Below, one piece after another: positions 15,679-24,431 of a stretch of DNA of 30,661 bases; positions within the stretch are counted from its first letter, which is position 1, and every line of letters starts with the position of its first letter. The DNA is from PWQG01 sp051747985 (GTDB lineage: Bacteria; Pseudomonadota; Gammaproteobacteria; Pseudomonadales; Pseudohongiellaceae). The position numbers and the translations under genes were made by a program. The stretch lies in assembly GCA_051747985.1 (NCBI GenBank), contig JBNJGU010000010.1, forward strand, positions 1-30,661, given 5' to 3'. The notes under the pieces were generated by a model, which was given only the letters and a program-made list of their open reading frames with translations, was not told where the DNA came from and searched no databases.

Positions 15679-17049
15679 ATGGGACGCTTCATCCGCATTA
15701 CAGGCCTGCTCTCGCTCTGCCTGCTGACCACAAAGCCGGTACTGGCCGACGACCTGCTTTCCATTCTGGAGCTGGCCATGCGCAACGATCCACAGCTGCG
15801 ACAGGCCGAAGCTCAGCTCAACTCGGCGCAGCAGCAGGTGATCCAGGCTCGCTCCACTCTGCTGCCACGCGCCAATGCCAGCTTCTCGGAAAGCCGGGAA
15901 GCCTCCGGGCCCGCCGGGGTGGTCAGCCTGACCCCGGAGGATGCCAGCCGCCGCTACGGGGTCAATATCCAGCAGAGCCTGATCAACCTGGCCGCCTGGT
16001 ACGACTACCAGGGGGCCAAGGCTTCGGACCAGGCCCAGGTACTGAACTTCCAGGCCCAGGAGCAGGAACTGATCCTGCGGGTGGCCACGGCCTATTTCGA
16101 AGTGTTGCGGGCCATCGACTTTCTGGAAACCCGACGCCAGGAAGAGGAGGCGGCGGAACGGCAGTTCGAGCAGGCCAGCCAGCGCGAGGAAGTGGGACTG
16201 GTGGCCATCACCGAGGTCTACGAGGCACAGGCGGCCTATGATCTTGCGCGCAATAACACCATTCTGGCCGAGGACGCGCGGGACAGCGCGTATGAAGCCC
16301 TGGAAGCGATCACCGGTCAACCCCACCCCAACGTGGAAATCCTCAGCGAGGATTTTCCGATCGAACCCGTGGAAGGGGCCATGACGGACTGGACCGACGA
16401 AGCGCTGAACAACAACCTCTCCCTGCTGGCCGCTGAATCAGGTGTGGAAGCAAGACAGCAGGTGGCCCGGGCGAGACGATCCGACCACCTGCCCACGGTC
16501 AGCCTGCAGGGGGGTTATAATCGCTCGGAATCCGATTCCACCGTCGGTTCTGATGGCGGTGTACGCTCCGGCGGAGCCTTTGAAGGTACGTCGGTCTCCG
16601 TCAACGTCTCCATCCCGTTGTACAGCGGTCACGCGGTCACCTCCCGCCGCCAGGCGGCCGAGTATGATGTGGTGGCGCAGCAGGAGCAGCTCAACCTGAT
16701 CCGTCGCCAGACCCGGCAGGAAATCCGTAATGCCTATCGGCGGGTCAACACGGATGCCATGGTGGTGGATCAGCGCCAGCAGGCGATCCGTTCGGCCCGC
16801 TCGGCGCTGGAAGCCATCGAGGCCGGCTACGAGGTGGGTACACGGAACATCGTCGACGTGGTGCAGGCCCGGCAGCAGTTGTTCCGCGCCCTGCGTGATC
16901 ATGCCGAGGCCCGCTACAATTACGTACTGGACACGCTGACCCTGCAGCAGATCACCGGCATGCTGACGCCGCAGGACATCATCGACATCAATGCCTGGCT
17001 GGAAGAAGAAGCGGCATCAGCCGCCAACGGCGACGGCGCCACTCCCTGA
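15679..17049 (+). CDS. tolC: TolC family outer-membrane channel protein
   Basis: This 456-residue outer-membrane exit duct is used by efflux pumps and type I secretion. The signal peptide spans about 1-23 ('LLSLCLLTTKPVLA'). Two outer-membrane-efflux repeats follow, each with long coiled-coil helices: 'ELAMRNDPQLRQAEAQLNSA' to 'TEVYEAQAAYDLARNNT', then 'LLAAESGVEARQQVARARRS' to 'AGYEVGTRNIVDVVQARQQL'. The strand regions 'RRYGVNIQQSLINL' and 'TSVSVNVSIPLYSGHAVTSR' are the beta-barrel parts. The C-terminus 'YVLDTLTLQQITGMLTPQDI' is typical of the TolC/AprF secretion type. No inner-membrane pump or adaptor gene is adjacent, so it probably serves several systems, as E. coli TolC does. AGGA precedes the ATG. 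Its stop is 8 bases from the convergent hemH stop. Confidence 0.95.
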   Translation: MGRFIRITGLLSLCLLTTKPVLADDLLSILELAMRNDPQLRQAEAQLNSAQQQVIQARSTLLPRANASFSESREASGPAGVVSLTPEDASRRYGVNIQQSLINLAAWYDYQGAKASDQAQVLNFQAQEQELILRVATAYFEVLRAIDFLETRRQEEEAAERQFEQASQREEVGLVAITEVYEAQAAYDLARNNTILAEDARDSAYEALEAITGQPHPNVEILSEDFPIEPVEGAMTDWTDEALNNNLSLLAAESGVEARQQVARARRSDHLPTVSLQGGYNRSESDSTVGSDGGVRSGGAFEGTSVSVNVSIPLYSGHAVTSRRQAAEYDVVAQQEQLNLIRRQTRQEIRNAYRRVNTDAMVVDQRQQAIRSARSALEAIEAGYEVGTRNIVDVVQARQQLFRALRDHAEARYNYVLDTLTLQQITGMLTPQDIIDINAWLEEEAASAANGDGATP

Positions 17050-17057
17050 AGCCGCAC

Positions 17058-18137
17058 TCACTTCCCGGCGCCCAGGGCCTTTGCCCTGGCCTGCCGGCCC
17101 GGATCGGCTTCCGGCGCGGCCCAGCCCGCCAGATTTTCCTCCACCAGTGACGCCAGTGCCTCGATATGCTCGGGACGATCATTGAGCGCGCTGATGTACT
17201 CGTAGCGCTCACCGCCAGCCTCCAGGAAGTACTCCCGGTTTTCTTCACCGATCTCCTCGATGGTTTCGAGACAGTCCGCCGAGAATCCCGGGCAGAATAC
17301 CTGTACCGATTTCACCCCTTCGCCCGGCAGGGCCTTCAGCGTCTCGTCGGTGTAGGGCTTGAGCCACTCCTCGCGGCCAAAACGTGACTGGAATGTGGTC
17401 TTCCAGGCTTCATCCGGCAGACCCAGCCGCTCGGCCAGCAATCGCGAGGTCTTGTGACACTCACAATGATACGGATCCCCCTCGTGCAGATACCGCAGAG
17501 GTACCCCATGATAGGAAAACAGCAGCCGATCCGCCCTGCCACTCTGCTCCCAGTACGCCTCAATGCGACGGGCGGCCGCTTCGATGAAGGGGGGATAGTC
17601 GTGATAATGACTGATGAAACGCAGCTCCGGCAGCCAGCGACGCCGGTTGAATTCGGCGCTGATGGCATCGAAGGTGGAAGCGGTGGTGCTGGCCGAATAC
17701 TGCGGATACATCGGCAGCACCAGCAGACGCCGCACACCACGCTCCAGCATGGAATCCAGCACCGAAGGGATGGACGGATTACCGTAACGCATGGCGAAAT
17801 CCACCAGGACATGCTCATGACCCCGCTGCTGCAGCGCCTGTGCCAGTGCCTCCGACTGATCCCGGGTGTGGTACAGCAATGGCGAGCCGCGCTCCGTGAA
17901 TACCGTGCGGTAGGCCGCCGCCGAACGTCGTGGCCGGATGCGCAGGATGACCCCATGCAGGATCAGCCACCACAGAGGGCGGGGAACCTCGACCACCCGG
18001 GGATCCCACAGGAACTGTCCCAGGTAACGGCGCAAGGCCGGTGTGGTGGGTTCGTCCGGCGTACCCAGATTGGTGATCAGCACACCGATACGCTCCGGCT
18101 CGTCATGACTGAAGTGCGGGCGTCCCCTGTATTTCAT
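17058..18137 (-). CDS. hemH: Ferrochelatase
   Basis: This enzyme inserts iron into protoporphyrin IX, the last step of heme synthesis. It has 359 residues, somewhat longer than E. coli HemH (320) because of a C-terminal tail. Active-site H210 lies in 'LLFSYHGVP' and E291 in 'PGFSADCLETIEEI', equivalent to E. coli H194 and E264. Other signatures are 'VLITNLGTPDEP' and 'RYGNPSIPSVLDSML'. 'HCECHKTSRLLAERLGL' contains Cys residues, but no C-terminal iron-sulfur motif is evident. It is the last gene of a six-gene minus-strand run and overlaps the preceding membrane protein as ATGA. Confidence 0.96.
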   Translation of the reverse strand: MKYRGRPHFSHDEPERIGVLITNLGTPDEPTTPALRRYLGQFLWDPRVVEVPRPLWWLILHGVILRIRPRRSAAAYRTVFTERGSPLLYHTRDQSEALAQALQQRGHEHVLVDFAMRYGNPSIPSVLDSMLERGVRRLLVLPMYPQYSASTTASTFDAISAEFNRRRWLPELRFISHYHDYPPFIEAAARRIEAYWEQSGRADRLLFSYHGVPLRYLHEGDPYHCECHKTSRLLAERLGLPDEAWKTTFQSRFGREEWLKPYTDETLKALPGEGVKSVQVFCPGFSADCLETIEEIGEENREYFLEAGGERYEYISALNDRPEHIEALASLVEENLAGWAAPEADPGRQARAKALGAGK

Positions 18138-18547
18138 TCTGCATCCTCTTCCGGATCATTGTCCCCATCGCGTGGGGCCGTCTGTTGTTGTGCAAGCCAG
18201 CGCGCGGACAGCAGGCTCGCCACCAGGAATTGTGGTACGGACAGCAGGGTCGCGTAGATCAGTGCTATCGGCGCCATATCTCCCTCGCCACCCAGAATCA
18301 CGGCAAAGACCTGACCGACCACCATGGCCATGGGCCAGCGCCACGCCCGCAGCGGGTACTTCCAGGTCACCAGCGCCACCACGGCGCACATCAGGGGCCA
18401 GCCCAGCCAGTAGTACAGCCCCGCGGTCCACGGTACCGGCTCGCCCACCATCTGACTGACCAACAGCGCAATGACCAGTCCGGCAATGCCGGACAGCCAC
18501 AGCCCGGCACCGTCCCCCGGCACCCTTGTCGCCAGTTCATGGCTCAT
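18134..18547 (-). CDS. Small integral membrane protein of unknown function
   Basis: This 137-residue protein has four likely membrane helices: about 17-34 ('LSGIAGLVIALLVSQMV'), 41-62, 70-88 ('WPMAMVVGQVFAVILGG') and 92-116. The C-terminal tail is strongly acidic ('DGDNDPEEDAE'). I recognise no conserved family motif. It lies between O-acetylhomoserine sulfhydrylase (14 bases upstream) and ferrochelatase (4-base overlap), so it is translated with hemH and could assist at the membrane, but this is only positional inference. Confidence 0.82.
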   Translation of the reverse strand: MSHELATRVPGDGAGLWLSGIAGLVIALLVSQMVGEPVPWTAGLYYWLGWPLMCAVVALVTWKYPLRAWRWPMAMVVGQVFAVILGGEGDMAPIALIYATLLSVPQFLVASLLSARWLAQQQTAPRDGDNDPEEDAE

Positions 18548-18561
18548 CGCTATACCCGCCC

Positions 18562-19842
18562 TCAGGCTGAAGTGACCCGGTCAAGGGCCTGGTCGATATC
18601 GGCAATGATGTCATCGACATGCTCGATACCGATGGACAGACGCACCAGGTCCTCCGACACGCCCGCCGTCTCCAGTTCGGCCGGACTGAGCTGACGGTGT
18701 GTGGTGGTGGCCGGATGACAGGCCAGCGACTTGGCATCCCCGATATTGACCAGACGCAGGATCATCCGCAGCGCGTCGATGAACTGTGCGCCGGCTTCCC
18801 GGCCTCCGTGGATGCCGAAACTGAGAATGCCCGAGGCCCTGCCCCCGGTGATTTTCTGGCAGACGGATTGATATTCGTTGCCTTCCAGTGCCGCGTACCT
18901 GACCCAGTTTACCTTCGGATGTTGCTGCAGATGCCTGGCCACGGTCAGTGCATTCTCGCAGTGCCGCTCCATGCGCAGCCCCAGCGTTTCAAGCCCCTGC
19001 AGGATGAGAAAGGCATTCATCGGCGACAGCGCGGCACCGGTATTCCGAAGCGGCACCACTCGGCACCGACCGATGTAGGCCGCTTCACCGAGCGCTTCCG
19101 TGTAGACCACGCCATGGTAGGAAGGGTCCGGTTCGTTGAGCATGGGGAAGCGCTTGCGGTTTGCCACCCAGTCGAATCGGCCGGAATCGATGATGATGCC
19201 GCCCACCGTGGTGCCATGTCCGCCAATGTATTTGGTCAGGGAGTGCACCACGATATCCGCGCCGTGGTCGAAACAACGACACAGGAAAGGTGTCGCCACC
19301 GTATTGTCCACGATCAATGGCACCCCGTGCCGGTGCGCGATATCGGCAAGACGCTGCAGATCGACCACATTACCCGCCGGATTGCCGATGGATTCGCAGA
19401 ATACCGCTTTGGTGCGGTCATCGATCAGGCTTTCCATTTTCTCATAGTCATCAAACGAGGCCATGCGGACCTCGAGCCCCTGGGCCGGAAAGGAATGCGC
19501 GAACAGGTTGTATGTACCACCATACAGCTGACTGGTGCTGATGATGTTGTCACCCGCGGTGGCGATACACTGGATGGCATAGGTGATGGCGGCCATGCCC
19601 GAGGCCAGCGCCAATGCGCCGATGCCGCCTTCCATCTCCGCCAGGCGCTGCTCCAGCACCGCGTTGGTGGGGTTCATGATCCGTGTGTAGATGTTGCCCG
19701 CCACCTTCAGATCGAACAGGTCGGCGCCGTGCTGCGTGTCCTCGAAGGTATAGGAGGTGGTCTGGTAGATCGGTACCGCGGCCGACCGGGTGGTGGGCTC
19801 GGATTCATAGCCATGGTGCAATGCCAGTGACTCAAGTTTCAT
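18562..19842 (-). CDS. metY: O-acetylhomoserine sulfhydrylase (aminocarboxypropyltransferase)
   Basis: This pyridoxal-phosphate enzyme makes homocysteine from O-acetylhomoserine and sulfide, bypassing transsulfuration. It has 426 residues, the usual length of MetY and longer than MetB/MetZ. The PLP lysine is K204 in 'VVHSLTKYIGGHGTT'. 'YTRIMNPT' (52-59), 'ALASGMAAI', D179 in 'VDNTVATPF' and 'SQLYGGTYNLF' are the family signatures. The C-terminal 'SIGIEHVDDIIADIDQAL' is also typical. ACGGAG eight bases before the ATG supports the start. It overlaps the CIA30-like gene by 11 bases. No homoserine acetyltransferase (metX) is in the window. Confidence 0.95.
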   Translation of the reverse strand: MKLESLALHHGYESEPTTRSAAVPIYQTTSYTFEDTQHGADLFDLKVAGNIYTRIMNPTNAVLEQRLAEMEGGIGALALASGMAAITYAIQCIATAGDNIISTSQLYGGTYNLFAHSFPAQGLEVRMASFDDYEKMESLIDDRTKAVFCESIGNPAGNVVDLQRLADIAHRHGVPLIVDNTVATPFLCRCFDHGADIVVHSLTKYIGGHGTTVGGIIIDSGRFDWVANRKRFPMLNEPDPSYHGVVYTEALGEAAYIGRCRVVPLRNTGAALSPMNAFLILQGLETLGLRMERHCENALTVARHLQQHPKVNWVRYAALEGNEYQSVCQKITGGRASGILSFGIHGGREAGAQFIDALRMILRLVNIGDAKSLACHPATTTHRQLSPAELETAGVSEDLVRLSIGIEHVDDIIADIDQALDRVTSA

Positions 19843-20374
19843 TCGTATACTCCGTTGTTGGTTCTTCCCGGCAGGCCCTCAACCAGCGCAGTTGCAGGTT
19901 GAAGGGTCCCGGTTGTCGGGCGATCAGCAGGCTGACCCGGTTCACCCGGGCCGGTACCAGGGGGTCCGCCGTGGTCAGTTGGCGACCACGGAACACCGCC
20001 CGGAACCCGGCCAGTGGCAGCACCATCGTCACCCACCGCCCTTCGGTGGTATCAAAATCGTAGCGATAGGAGACGCCATCGAAACTGTCTGCCTGCCGCA
20101 ATCGCAGGCTGTACCGTCTGCCGTCTCCACAAATCCGCAGCGCTACCGCATGATAGCCGCTCAGCACGCCCGGCTCCAGCGCCCGATGCACAGAAGCAAA
20201 ACCGCCGTTGTTGGCCAACGACACGGTACCGGCGAAGCGGGCCGTGCCGCCGGGAGCCGGGCGCATGGCACTGAAGGACTCGCCTCCCATGACCGGGTCA
20301 TCCGTGGCAACCCATTGGCTGGCCGCCATGGTGGCAGCGTCAAACAGTGTCAGTTCCCGCGTCGATCCGTTCAT
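19832..20374 (-). CDS. CIA30 family (complex I intermediate-associated protein 30-like) protein
   Basis: This 180-residue soluble protein has a beta-sandwich, carbohydrate-binding-like fold. Signatures of the CIA30 domain are 'WVATDDPVMGGESFSAM', 'FAGTVSLANNGGFASVHR', 'ALRICGDGRRYSLRLRQ' and 'GRWVTMVLPLAGFRAVFRG', ending 'VNRVSLLIARQPGPFNLQLR'. In mitochondria the namesake helps assemble complex I. Bacterial members lack a proven role, and no complex I genes are nearby. There is no signal peptide. It overlaps the GTPase gene as ATGA and metY by 11 bases, so it is deep inside the operon. Confidence 0.9.
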   Translation of the reverse strand: MNGSTRELTLFDAATMAASQWVATDDPVMGGESFSAMRPAPGGTARFAGTVSLANNGGFASVHRALEPGVLSGYHAVALRICGDGRRYSLRLRQADSFDGVSYRYDFDTTEGRWVTMVLPLAGFRAVFRGRQLTTADPLVPARVNRVSLLIARQPGPFNLQLRWLRACREEPTTEYTNET

Positions 20375-21786
20375 GGCCGCTCCGAAGCAGTGTGTTCCTC
20401 GTGACCCGCTGCCAGCTCCGCCTGCAGGGCACGGATGGCATCATGACGGCCACCGGTCTCCGGCTCATCCAGCCATTCGGGTCGAGTCCGTGCCCGGCGC
20501 AGCGCGGTTGGCAGCACTCCTTTCCAGGGGGCTCCGGCCTCCGGGCCGCCATCCTGCCCATGCAGAGCCAGCGCCGCGGTGGCGGCATGACCCCGCCCCT
20601 CCAGGGCACGGAGCAGTTGCAATTGCCGCCAGGCCAACAGTTTCAGGATGCTGTCCCGGACGCGCAACTGCTGCTCACCTCCAAGCGCGCCCACCAGGCG
20701 GTTGCGGTAGTGACGGACGGTCTGGAAGCCGCCCCCGGCCAACGCCCCCATGGCCGTGCCCGCGCCCAGCGTAAGCCCACCGAACATCACATCCACGCCC
20801 AGACCTCCGGCGGCCCCGAAAGCGGCGCCGCCGCCAATGCGCGCACCCAGCAGTCGCAGCGTATCGGGATCGAACAGGTCGTTCTCCCAGCGCCCGTCGC
20901 GGATGGGCAGCTCGTGCAGCTCGATGTCCTCGCGGGTGAACCGGTACAGATCCAGCAAGGCTTCAAGACACTGCTGTTCCCGTTCACGGACCCGCTGATT
21001 GAGTCTGTCGGCCGCTTCGGCGAGCACGGCCTCGGCCCTGCCCCGGACCGTGGCACGATCCGCCGCCACATCCACCAGCATTTCCGCGATCAGCCCGTAC
21101 GCTGCCTGTCGACGGTGACGGGCATCCTGCTCATGACTCTCGATCAGGGCCAACAGCCGTTCCCGATGGCCGTCGATCAATGTCGCCAGTTTCTCGTATA
21201 GCAGGCGCTCGCTGCCCAGCCCCGGTGCCACGGTGTCGAAACGGACGATGGCATGCAGTCCCGCTCGGGCCAATACCGTGCGCCAACGATCCTCGGCGGC
21301 CCGTTCGTCCGCCACAAAATTGAGCAGCGGCAACAGCGGCACGCCGCACCAGCTCAACAGCTCCAGTTCATCGCGGTATTTGCCCAGTATCGGGTCGCGT
21401 GCATCAATCACATAGAACGCGGCATCGCTCTGCAACAGCTGTCGCAGCACCTTGGCCTCCTGCTCGAAGCGCCCGGTCGCCCACTCAGACTGCAGAAAAC
21501 GCGCAATCCGCGTGGGCCCGTCCAGGCGCTTGGCAGCCCGCACCTTCATCCCGTCCATCTGCTCCAGCAGTGCGATGGGATCCTCCAGCCCCGGCGTATC
21601 GTACAGCTCCAGTATCACCCGGCCGTTGACCAGCAGCCGGGCCATCTCCACGTGCCGGGTGGTTCCCGGACGGAACGACACCTCACCAAAGCGTCGATCA
21701 CGGGTCAGGGTCCGCAACAGTGACGTCTTGCCGGTATTGGTATGACCGACCACAGCAATCCGCAAAGGCGCCCGGGCTGCGTTCAC
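20371..21786 (-). CDS. Dynamin/Era-like GTPase with DUF3482 domain
   Basis: This 471-residue P-loop GTPase has the Walker A GHTNTGKT at 14-21, a switch I threonine in 'RPGTTRHVEMA', and DTPG at 63-66. The base-specificity motif is degenerate ('NFVAD', 156-160, in place of NKxD). The C-terminal half is the DUF3482 region. It has helices rich in Arg/Glu and a glycine-rich membrane-seeking stretch, 'GARIGGGAAFGAAGGLGVDV' and 'GGLTLGAGTAMGALAGGG'. DUF3482 GTPases are nearly always coupled to a DUF2868 membrane protein, as here (4-base overlap). The function is unknown; the pair may act at the inner membrane. The start codon is GTG. Confidence 0.92.
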   Translation of the reverse strand: MNAARAPLRIAVVGHTNTGKTSLLRTLTRDRRFGEVSFRPGTTRHVEMARLLVNGRVILELYDTPGLEDPIALLEQMDGMKVRAAKRLDGPTRIARFLQSEWATGRFEQEAKVLRQLLQSDAAFYVIDARDPILGKYRDELELLSWCGVPLLPLLNFVADERAAEDRWRTVLARAGLHAIVRFDTVAPGLGSERLLYEKLATLIDGHRERLLALIESHEQDARHRRQAAYGLIAEMLVDVAADRATVRGRAEAVLAEAADRLNQRVREREQQCLEALLDLYRFTREDIELHELPIRDGRWENDLFDPDTLRLLGARIGGGAAFGAAGGLGVDVMFGGLTLGAGTAMGALAGGGFQTVRHYRNRLVGALGGEQQLRVRDSILKLLAWRQLQLLRALEGRGHAATAALALHGQDGGPEAGAPWKGVLPTALRRARTRPEWLDEPETGGRHDAIRALQAELAAGHEEHTASERP

Positions 21787-23201
21787 GCATCACCTCCCCG
21801 CACCAGCCATTGCCTGGCACCCGGCGCGTCCATGTATTGCATCGACGGCGCGAATCCGTTGGCAGCCAGCGTATGACGCCAGCTTTGCAGCCTTCCGGTG
21901 TCGGCCTGATCGGCATGGATCAGCCAGACGCCGCAGGCCGCACTGAATCCGCACTGTCGCAACAGCCAGTTCATCAACCCGCGATCCGGTGACAGCCTGG
22001 CGTCGACGGCGAACAACAGACGGGCCGGCCGGATGTCCTGAAGGCGTTGCTGCACCGCCTGACGACGATCCCGGTCGTCAGCCGGCCCCAGGTATTCCAG
22101 TCTGGCCACACTCCAGTCCGCGGGCGGCCAAGGGATATCATCCCCCAGCTCCGCCGCCAGCACGGCGGGCACACCGCTGGCATCCGGGTCCAGCTGCAGA
22201 TCGGGAATGCCCGCCTGCATGGTGTCCGGATCCACCACGCCGCCCTGCTCGCTGGCCGGCGCCAGTCGCGTGGCCAGCACGGCCCACTCGGGGCTGTGCA
22301 GGTCCAGCCGGCAGCGTCGTACACGGAACAACAGCATGGCGGCACTGGCCAGAAGCAGGATCAGCCTGGGCAACAACCCGTAAATGACCAGGCAACCCAG
22401 CAACCACGACGACCAGATCCGGCGCAGGCTTTCGCCGCCGGCTGTCTCCGCGGCCAGCTGACTGGCCCGCACCATGCTTTCATCGGGAACCGCAAATCCG
22501 ATCCGTGCCGGCAACCAGGCACTCCATTGCACGAAACGGACAAAGACATCGGAAGAAAGGATGGTGGTTTCCCAGACGAACTCGTAGGCCCGCAGGGACA
22601 GCGCGAGCAACAGCGCCAGGACGGCCGCCAGGGTATAGAGACACCAGAATCCGTGAGTCACGCTGCCCAACATCCATCGGTGCGCGTTACATTCCGTGCC
22701 CAATGAATACCAGGCTCTTGCCGCAATGCCGCGCCGCGCGCCTCCGGGCCATCGCGCCATTTGCAGCCAGCTCCGGCCCAGCGCGCCGCCGCTGGCACGA
22801 CCACCAAACAACATGCCAACCAGCCAGAGGATGAGCATGAGCAGGTTCAAACCCAGCAGCGCCGCCAGCGTCCAGATGATATTGACGCTGCGCTGGCCAT
22901 CACCCAGCACGGCGAGCGCGGCTCCGAATCCGGTGAAAACGGCTATCAACGCCAGGCCGGCCAGTCCCCAGCGCAATCCGGTGCGCCACTGCTGCACGGC
23001 CTCGCCCAGACCAATCCGCTCCGCCAGCACCTGTGCCCGGCGCACGATCCGTTGTTCCACCGGATCCTTGCCGTCCAGCAGGTGATCGACTTCCCGGCTG
23101 TCATCCAGGCGCCCGTGACGGCGTTCATGCAGGCGGACCGCTTCCGCGATCCAGCGGCCGGTGAAGGAAGGTTTCCCTGTCGATGCCCTGGACTCAGCCA
23201 A
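21783..23201 (-). CDS. DUF2868 family membrane protein
   Basis: This protein of about 472 residues has the DUF2868 layout: an N-terminal soluble part with 'AEAVRLHERRHGRLDDSREV', two membrane helices ('GLAGLALIAVFTGFGAALAV', 'NIIWTLAALLGLNLLMLIL'), 'HRWMLGSVTHGFWCLYTLAA', further helices, and a C-terminal domain that looks like a nucleotide-fold module ('RPARLLFAVDARLSPDRG'). The frame is open to a GTG at 23249, but no ribosome site precedes it. TTG at 23201 has AGGA six bases upstream and gives an N-terminus of usual length, so I prefer it. It heads the six-gene minus-strand operon and diverges from the antiporter operon. Confidence 0.85.
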   Translation of the reverse strand: MAESRASTGKPSFTGRWIAEAVRLHERRHGRLDDSREVDHLLDGKDPVEQRIVRRAQVLAERIGLGEAVQQWRTGLRWGLAGLALIAVFTGFGAALAVLGDGQRSVNIIWTLAALLGLNLLMLILWLVGMLFGGRASGGALGRSWLQMARWPGGARRGIAARAWYSLGTECNAHRWMLGSVTHGFWCLYTLAAVLALLLALSLRAYEFVWETTILSSDVFVRFVQWSAWLPARIGFAVPDESMVRASQLAAETAGGESLRRIWSSWLLGCLVIYGLLPRLILLLASAAMLLFRVRRCRLDLHSPEWAVLATRLAPASEQGGVVDPDTMQAGIPDLQLDPDASGVPAVLAAELGDDIPWPPADWSVARLEYLGPADDRDRRQAVQQRLQDIRPARLLFAVDARLSPDRGLMNWLLRQCGFSAACGVWLIHADQADTGRLQSWRHTLAANGFAPSMQYMDAPGARQWLVRGGDA

Positions 23202-23338
23202 TCGGATTCCTGCCCGTTGAAAGAAAATGATCCGGCATTCTACCAGCACGGCACGGGTGGTGCATGACTCCCGACTGGCCAGAGCAGCTCACGGCCCTGT
23301 CAGTAATACTCTTGAGTTTGCAGCGGCGCTTGCATAGC

Positions 23339-23857
23339 ATGAAGAGGATGAATACACATGTCGCTCATGACAGGCCGGATCGGAAATTTTTCACGCCGCG
23401 TGCACTGGCCTGGTTACTGGTGACTACCGCTTTCTGGGCGTTGCTCAGTGGCAACAGCGGGTGGTACGTGGGGCTTCCCGTTATTCTGGTGGCAACAGCT
23501 ACCGCAACGATGCTCGACACCCGTCCATGGAGCCTGCGTCCGCAATACATCCCCGCCTTCGCACTATTCTTCTTCTACAACTCCCTGCTGGGCGGTTGGG
23601 ACGTGGCCCGTCGCGCGCTTCGCCCCGGCATGCCCATGGACCCCGCGTGGAGACACTACACATTGCACACCGAAGATCCGGGTGTGCGTCTGGCACTGTC
23701 CGCCATCGTGGGGCTGCTCCCCGGCACCCTGGCCTCCCACATCGAGGGCGATACCCTCCATATCCATCTGCTCGACTGCAATTCGCGCTGGAGCGACACA
23801 GTAGGCGCGTTGGAATCGCATCTGATACGGGTGTCCGGCGGCGGGAGAGCACCATGA
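23339..23857 (+). CDS. mrpE: Mrp-type Na+(K+)/H+ antiporter subunit E
   Basis: This 172-residue inner-membrane subunit of the multisubunit antiporter has an N-terminal pair of helices ('ALAWLLVTTAFWALLSGN', 'WYVGLPVILVATATATML') and then 'IPAFALFFFYNSLLGGWDVARRAL', the MrpE signature, before a cytoplasmic domain ('ALSAIVGLLPGTLASHIEGD', 'LHIHLLDCNSRWSDTVGALE'). The frame is open from 23264, but that segment has no ribosome site. ATG 23339 or 23348 is likely, and 23348 remains possible. It is the first gene of an eight-gene run whose members overlap by 1 to 14 bases. Confidence 0.9.
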   Translation: MKRMNTHVAHDRPDRKFFTPRALAWLLVTTAFWALLSGNSGWYVGLPVILVATATATMLDTRPWSLRPQYIPAFALFFFYNSLLGGWDVARRALRPGMPMDPAWRHYTLHTEDPGVRLALSAIVGLLPGTLASHIEGDTLHIHLLDCNSRWSDTVGALESHLIRVSGGGRAP

Positions 23858-24117
23858 TGAGCGCCCTGGCCGCGCTATTGCTACTGACCGGCCTTGCTGC
23901 CATGTGGCGCCTGCTTCACGGCCCGCACATGGCTGACCGACTGCTGTCCGTGCAGATGCTGGGCACCACGTCGATCGGTCTGCTACTGGTCATGGCCGAA
24001 TGGCTTTCCGAAGACCACTGGCGGGACGTGGCACTGGTACTGGCACTACTCGGCGCCGTCATCAGTGCGGCCCTCGTGCAACTGCTCAGACCGGCAAGGA
24101 AACGGGAGAACCGCTGA
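23854..24117 (+). CDS. mrpF: Mrp-type antiporter subunit F
   Basis: This 87-residue protein has three membrane helices ('LAALLLLTGLAAMWRLLHGP', 'LLSVQMLGTTSIGLLLVMA', 'DVALVLALLGAVISAALVQL'). 'HGPHMADRLLSVQMLGTTSI' is the MrpF signature, the equivalent of 'GPTLADRVVALDALGT'. The ATG overlaps the mrpE stop (ATGA), so it is translationally coupled. Length is typical of the family (about 90). Confidence 0.93.
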   Translation: MMSALAALLLLTGLAAMWRLLHGPHMADRLLSVQMLGTTSIGLLLVMAEWLSEDHWRDVALVLALLGAVISAALVQLLRPARKRENR

Positions 24118-24431
24118 TGCTGCTGTCGCTTGAGATACTGAGAATCGCTCTGCTCGCTGGAGGCCTGTTCTTTTTTGTCACCGGCGCCCTGGGATTGCTG
24201 CGCTTCCCTGACACCTATACCCGACTGCATGCCGTGACCAAGGCGGACAACGTAGGCCTGGGCTTGTTGGCGGCGGGCCTGGCGATGTCGGCGGCAGACT
24301 GGCACAGCACCGCCATGCTGCTCGTGATCTGGCTCTTGGTGATGGCCTCCGGTGCCACCAGTTGCCAGTTGCTGGCGCGCTACCACCGGGAGCAGGTCGC
24401 TCAGGAGACGTCCCATCATGTGGATGGCTGA
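24117..24431 (+). CDS. mrpG: Mrp-type antiporter subunit G
   Basis: This 104-residue protein has three helices and the MrpG signature 'LGLLRFPDTYTRLHAVTKAD', followed by 'NVGLGLLAAGLAM' and 'LLVIWLLVMASGATSCQLLA'. The start is the ATG at 24117, sharing one base with the mrpF stop (TGATG). The end overlaps the next gene by 14 bases. It is an accessory subunit of the antiporter. Confidence 0.94.
   Translation: MLLSLEILRIALLAGGLFFFVTGALGLLRFPDTYTRLHAVTKADNVGLGLLAAGLAMSAADWHSTAMLLVIWLLVMASGATSCQLLARYHREQVAQETSHHVDG

Noticed and set aside
18619..19830. 403-codon plus-strand frame opposite metY
   Set aside because: The minus strand encodes a complete MetY with its PLP lysine; the antisense frame shows no domain.
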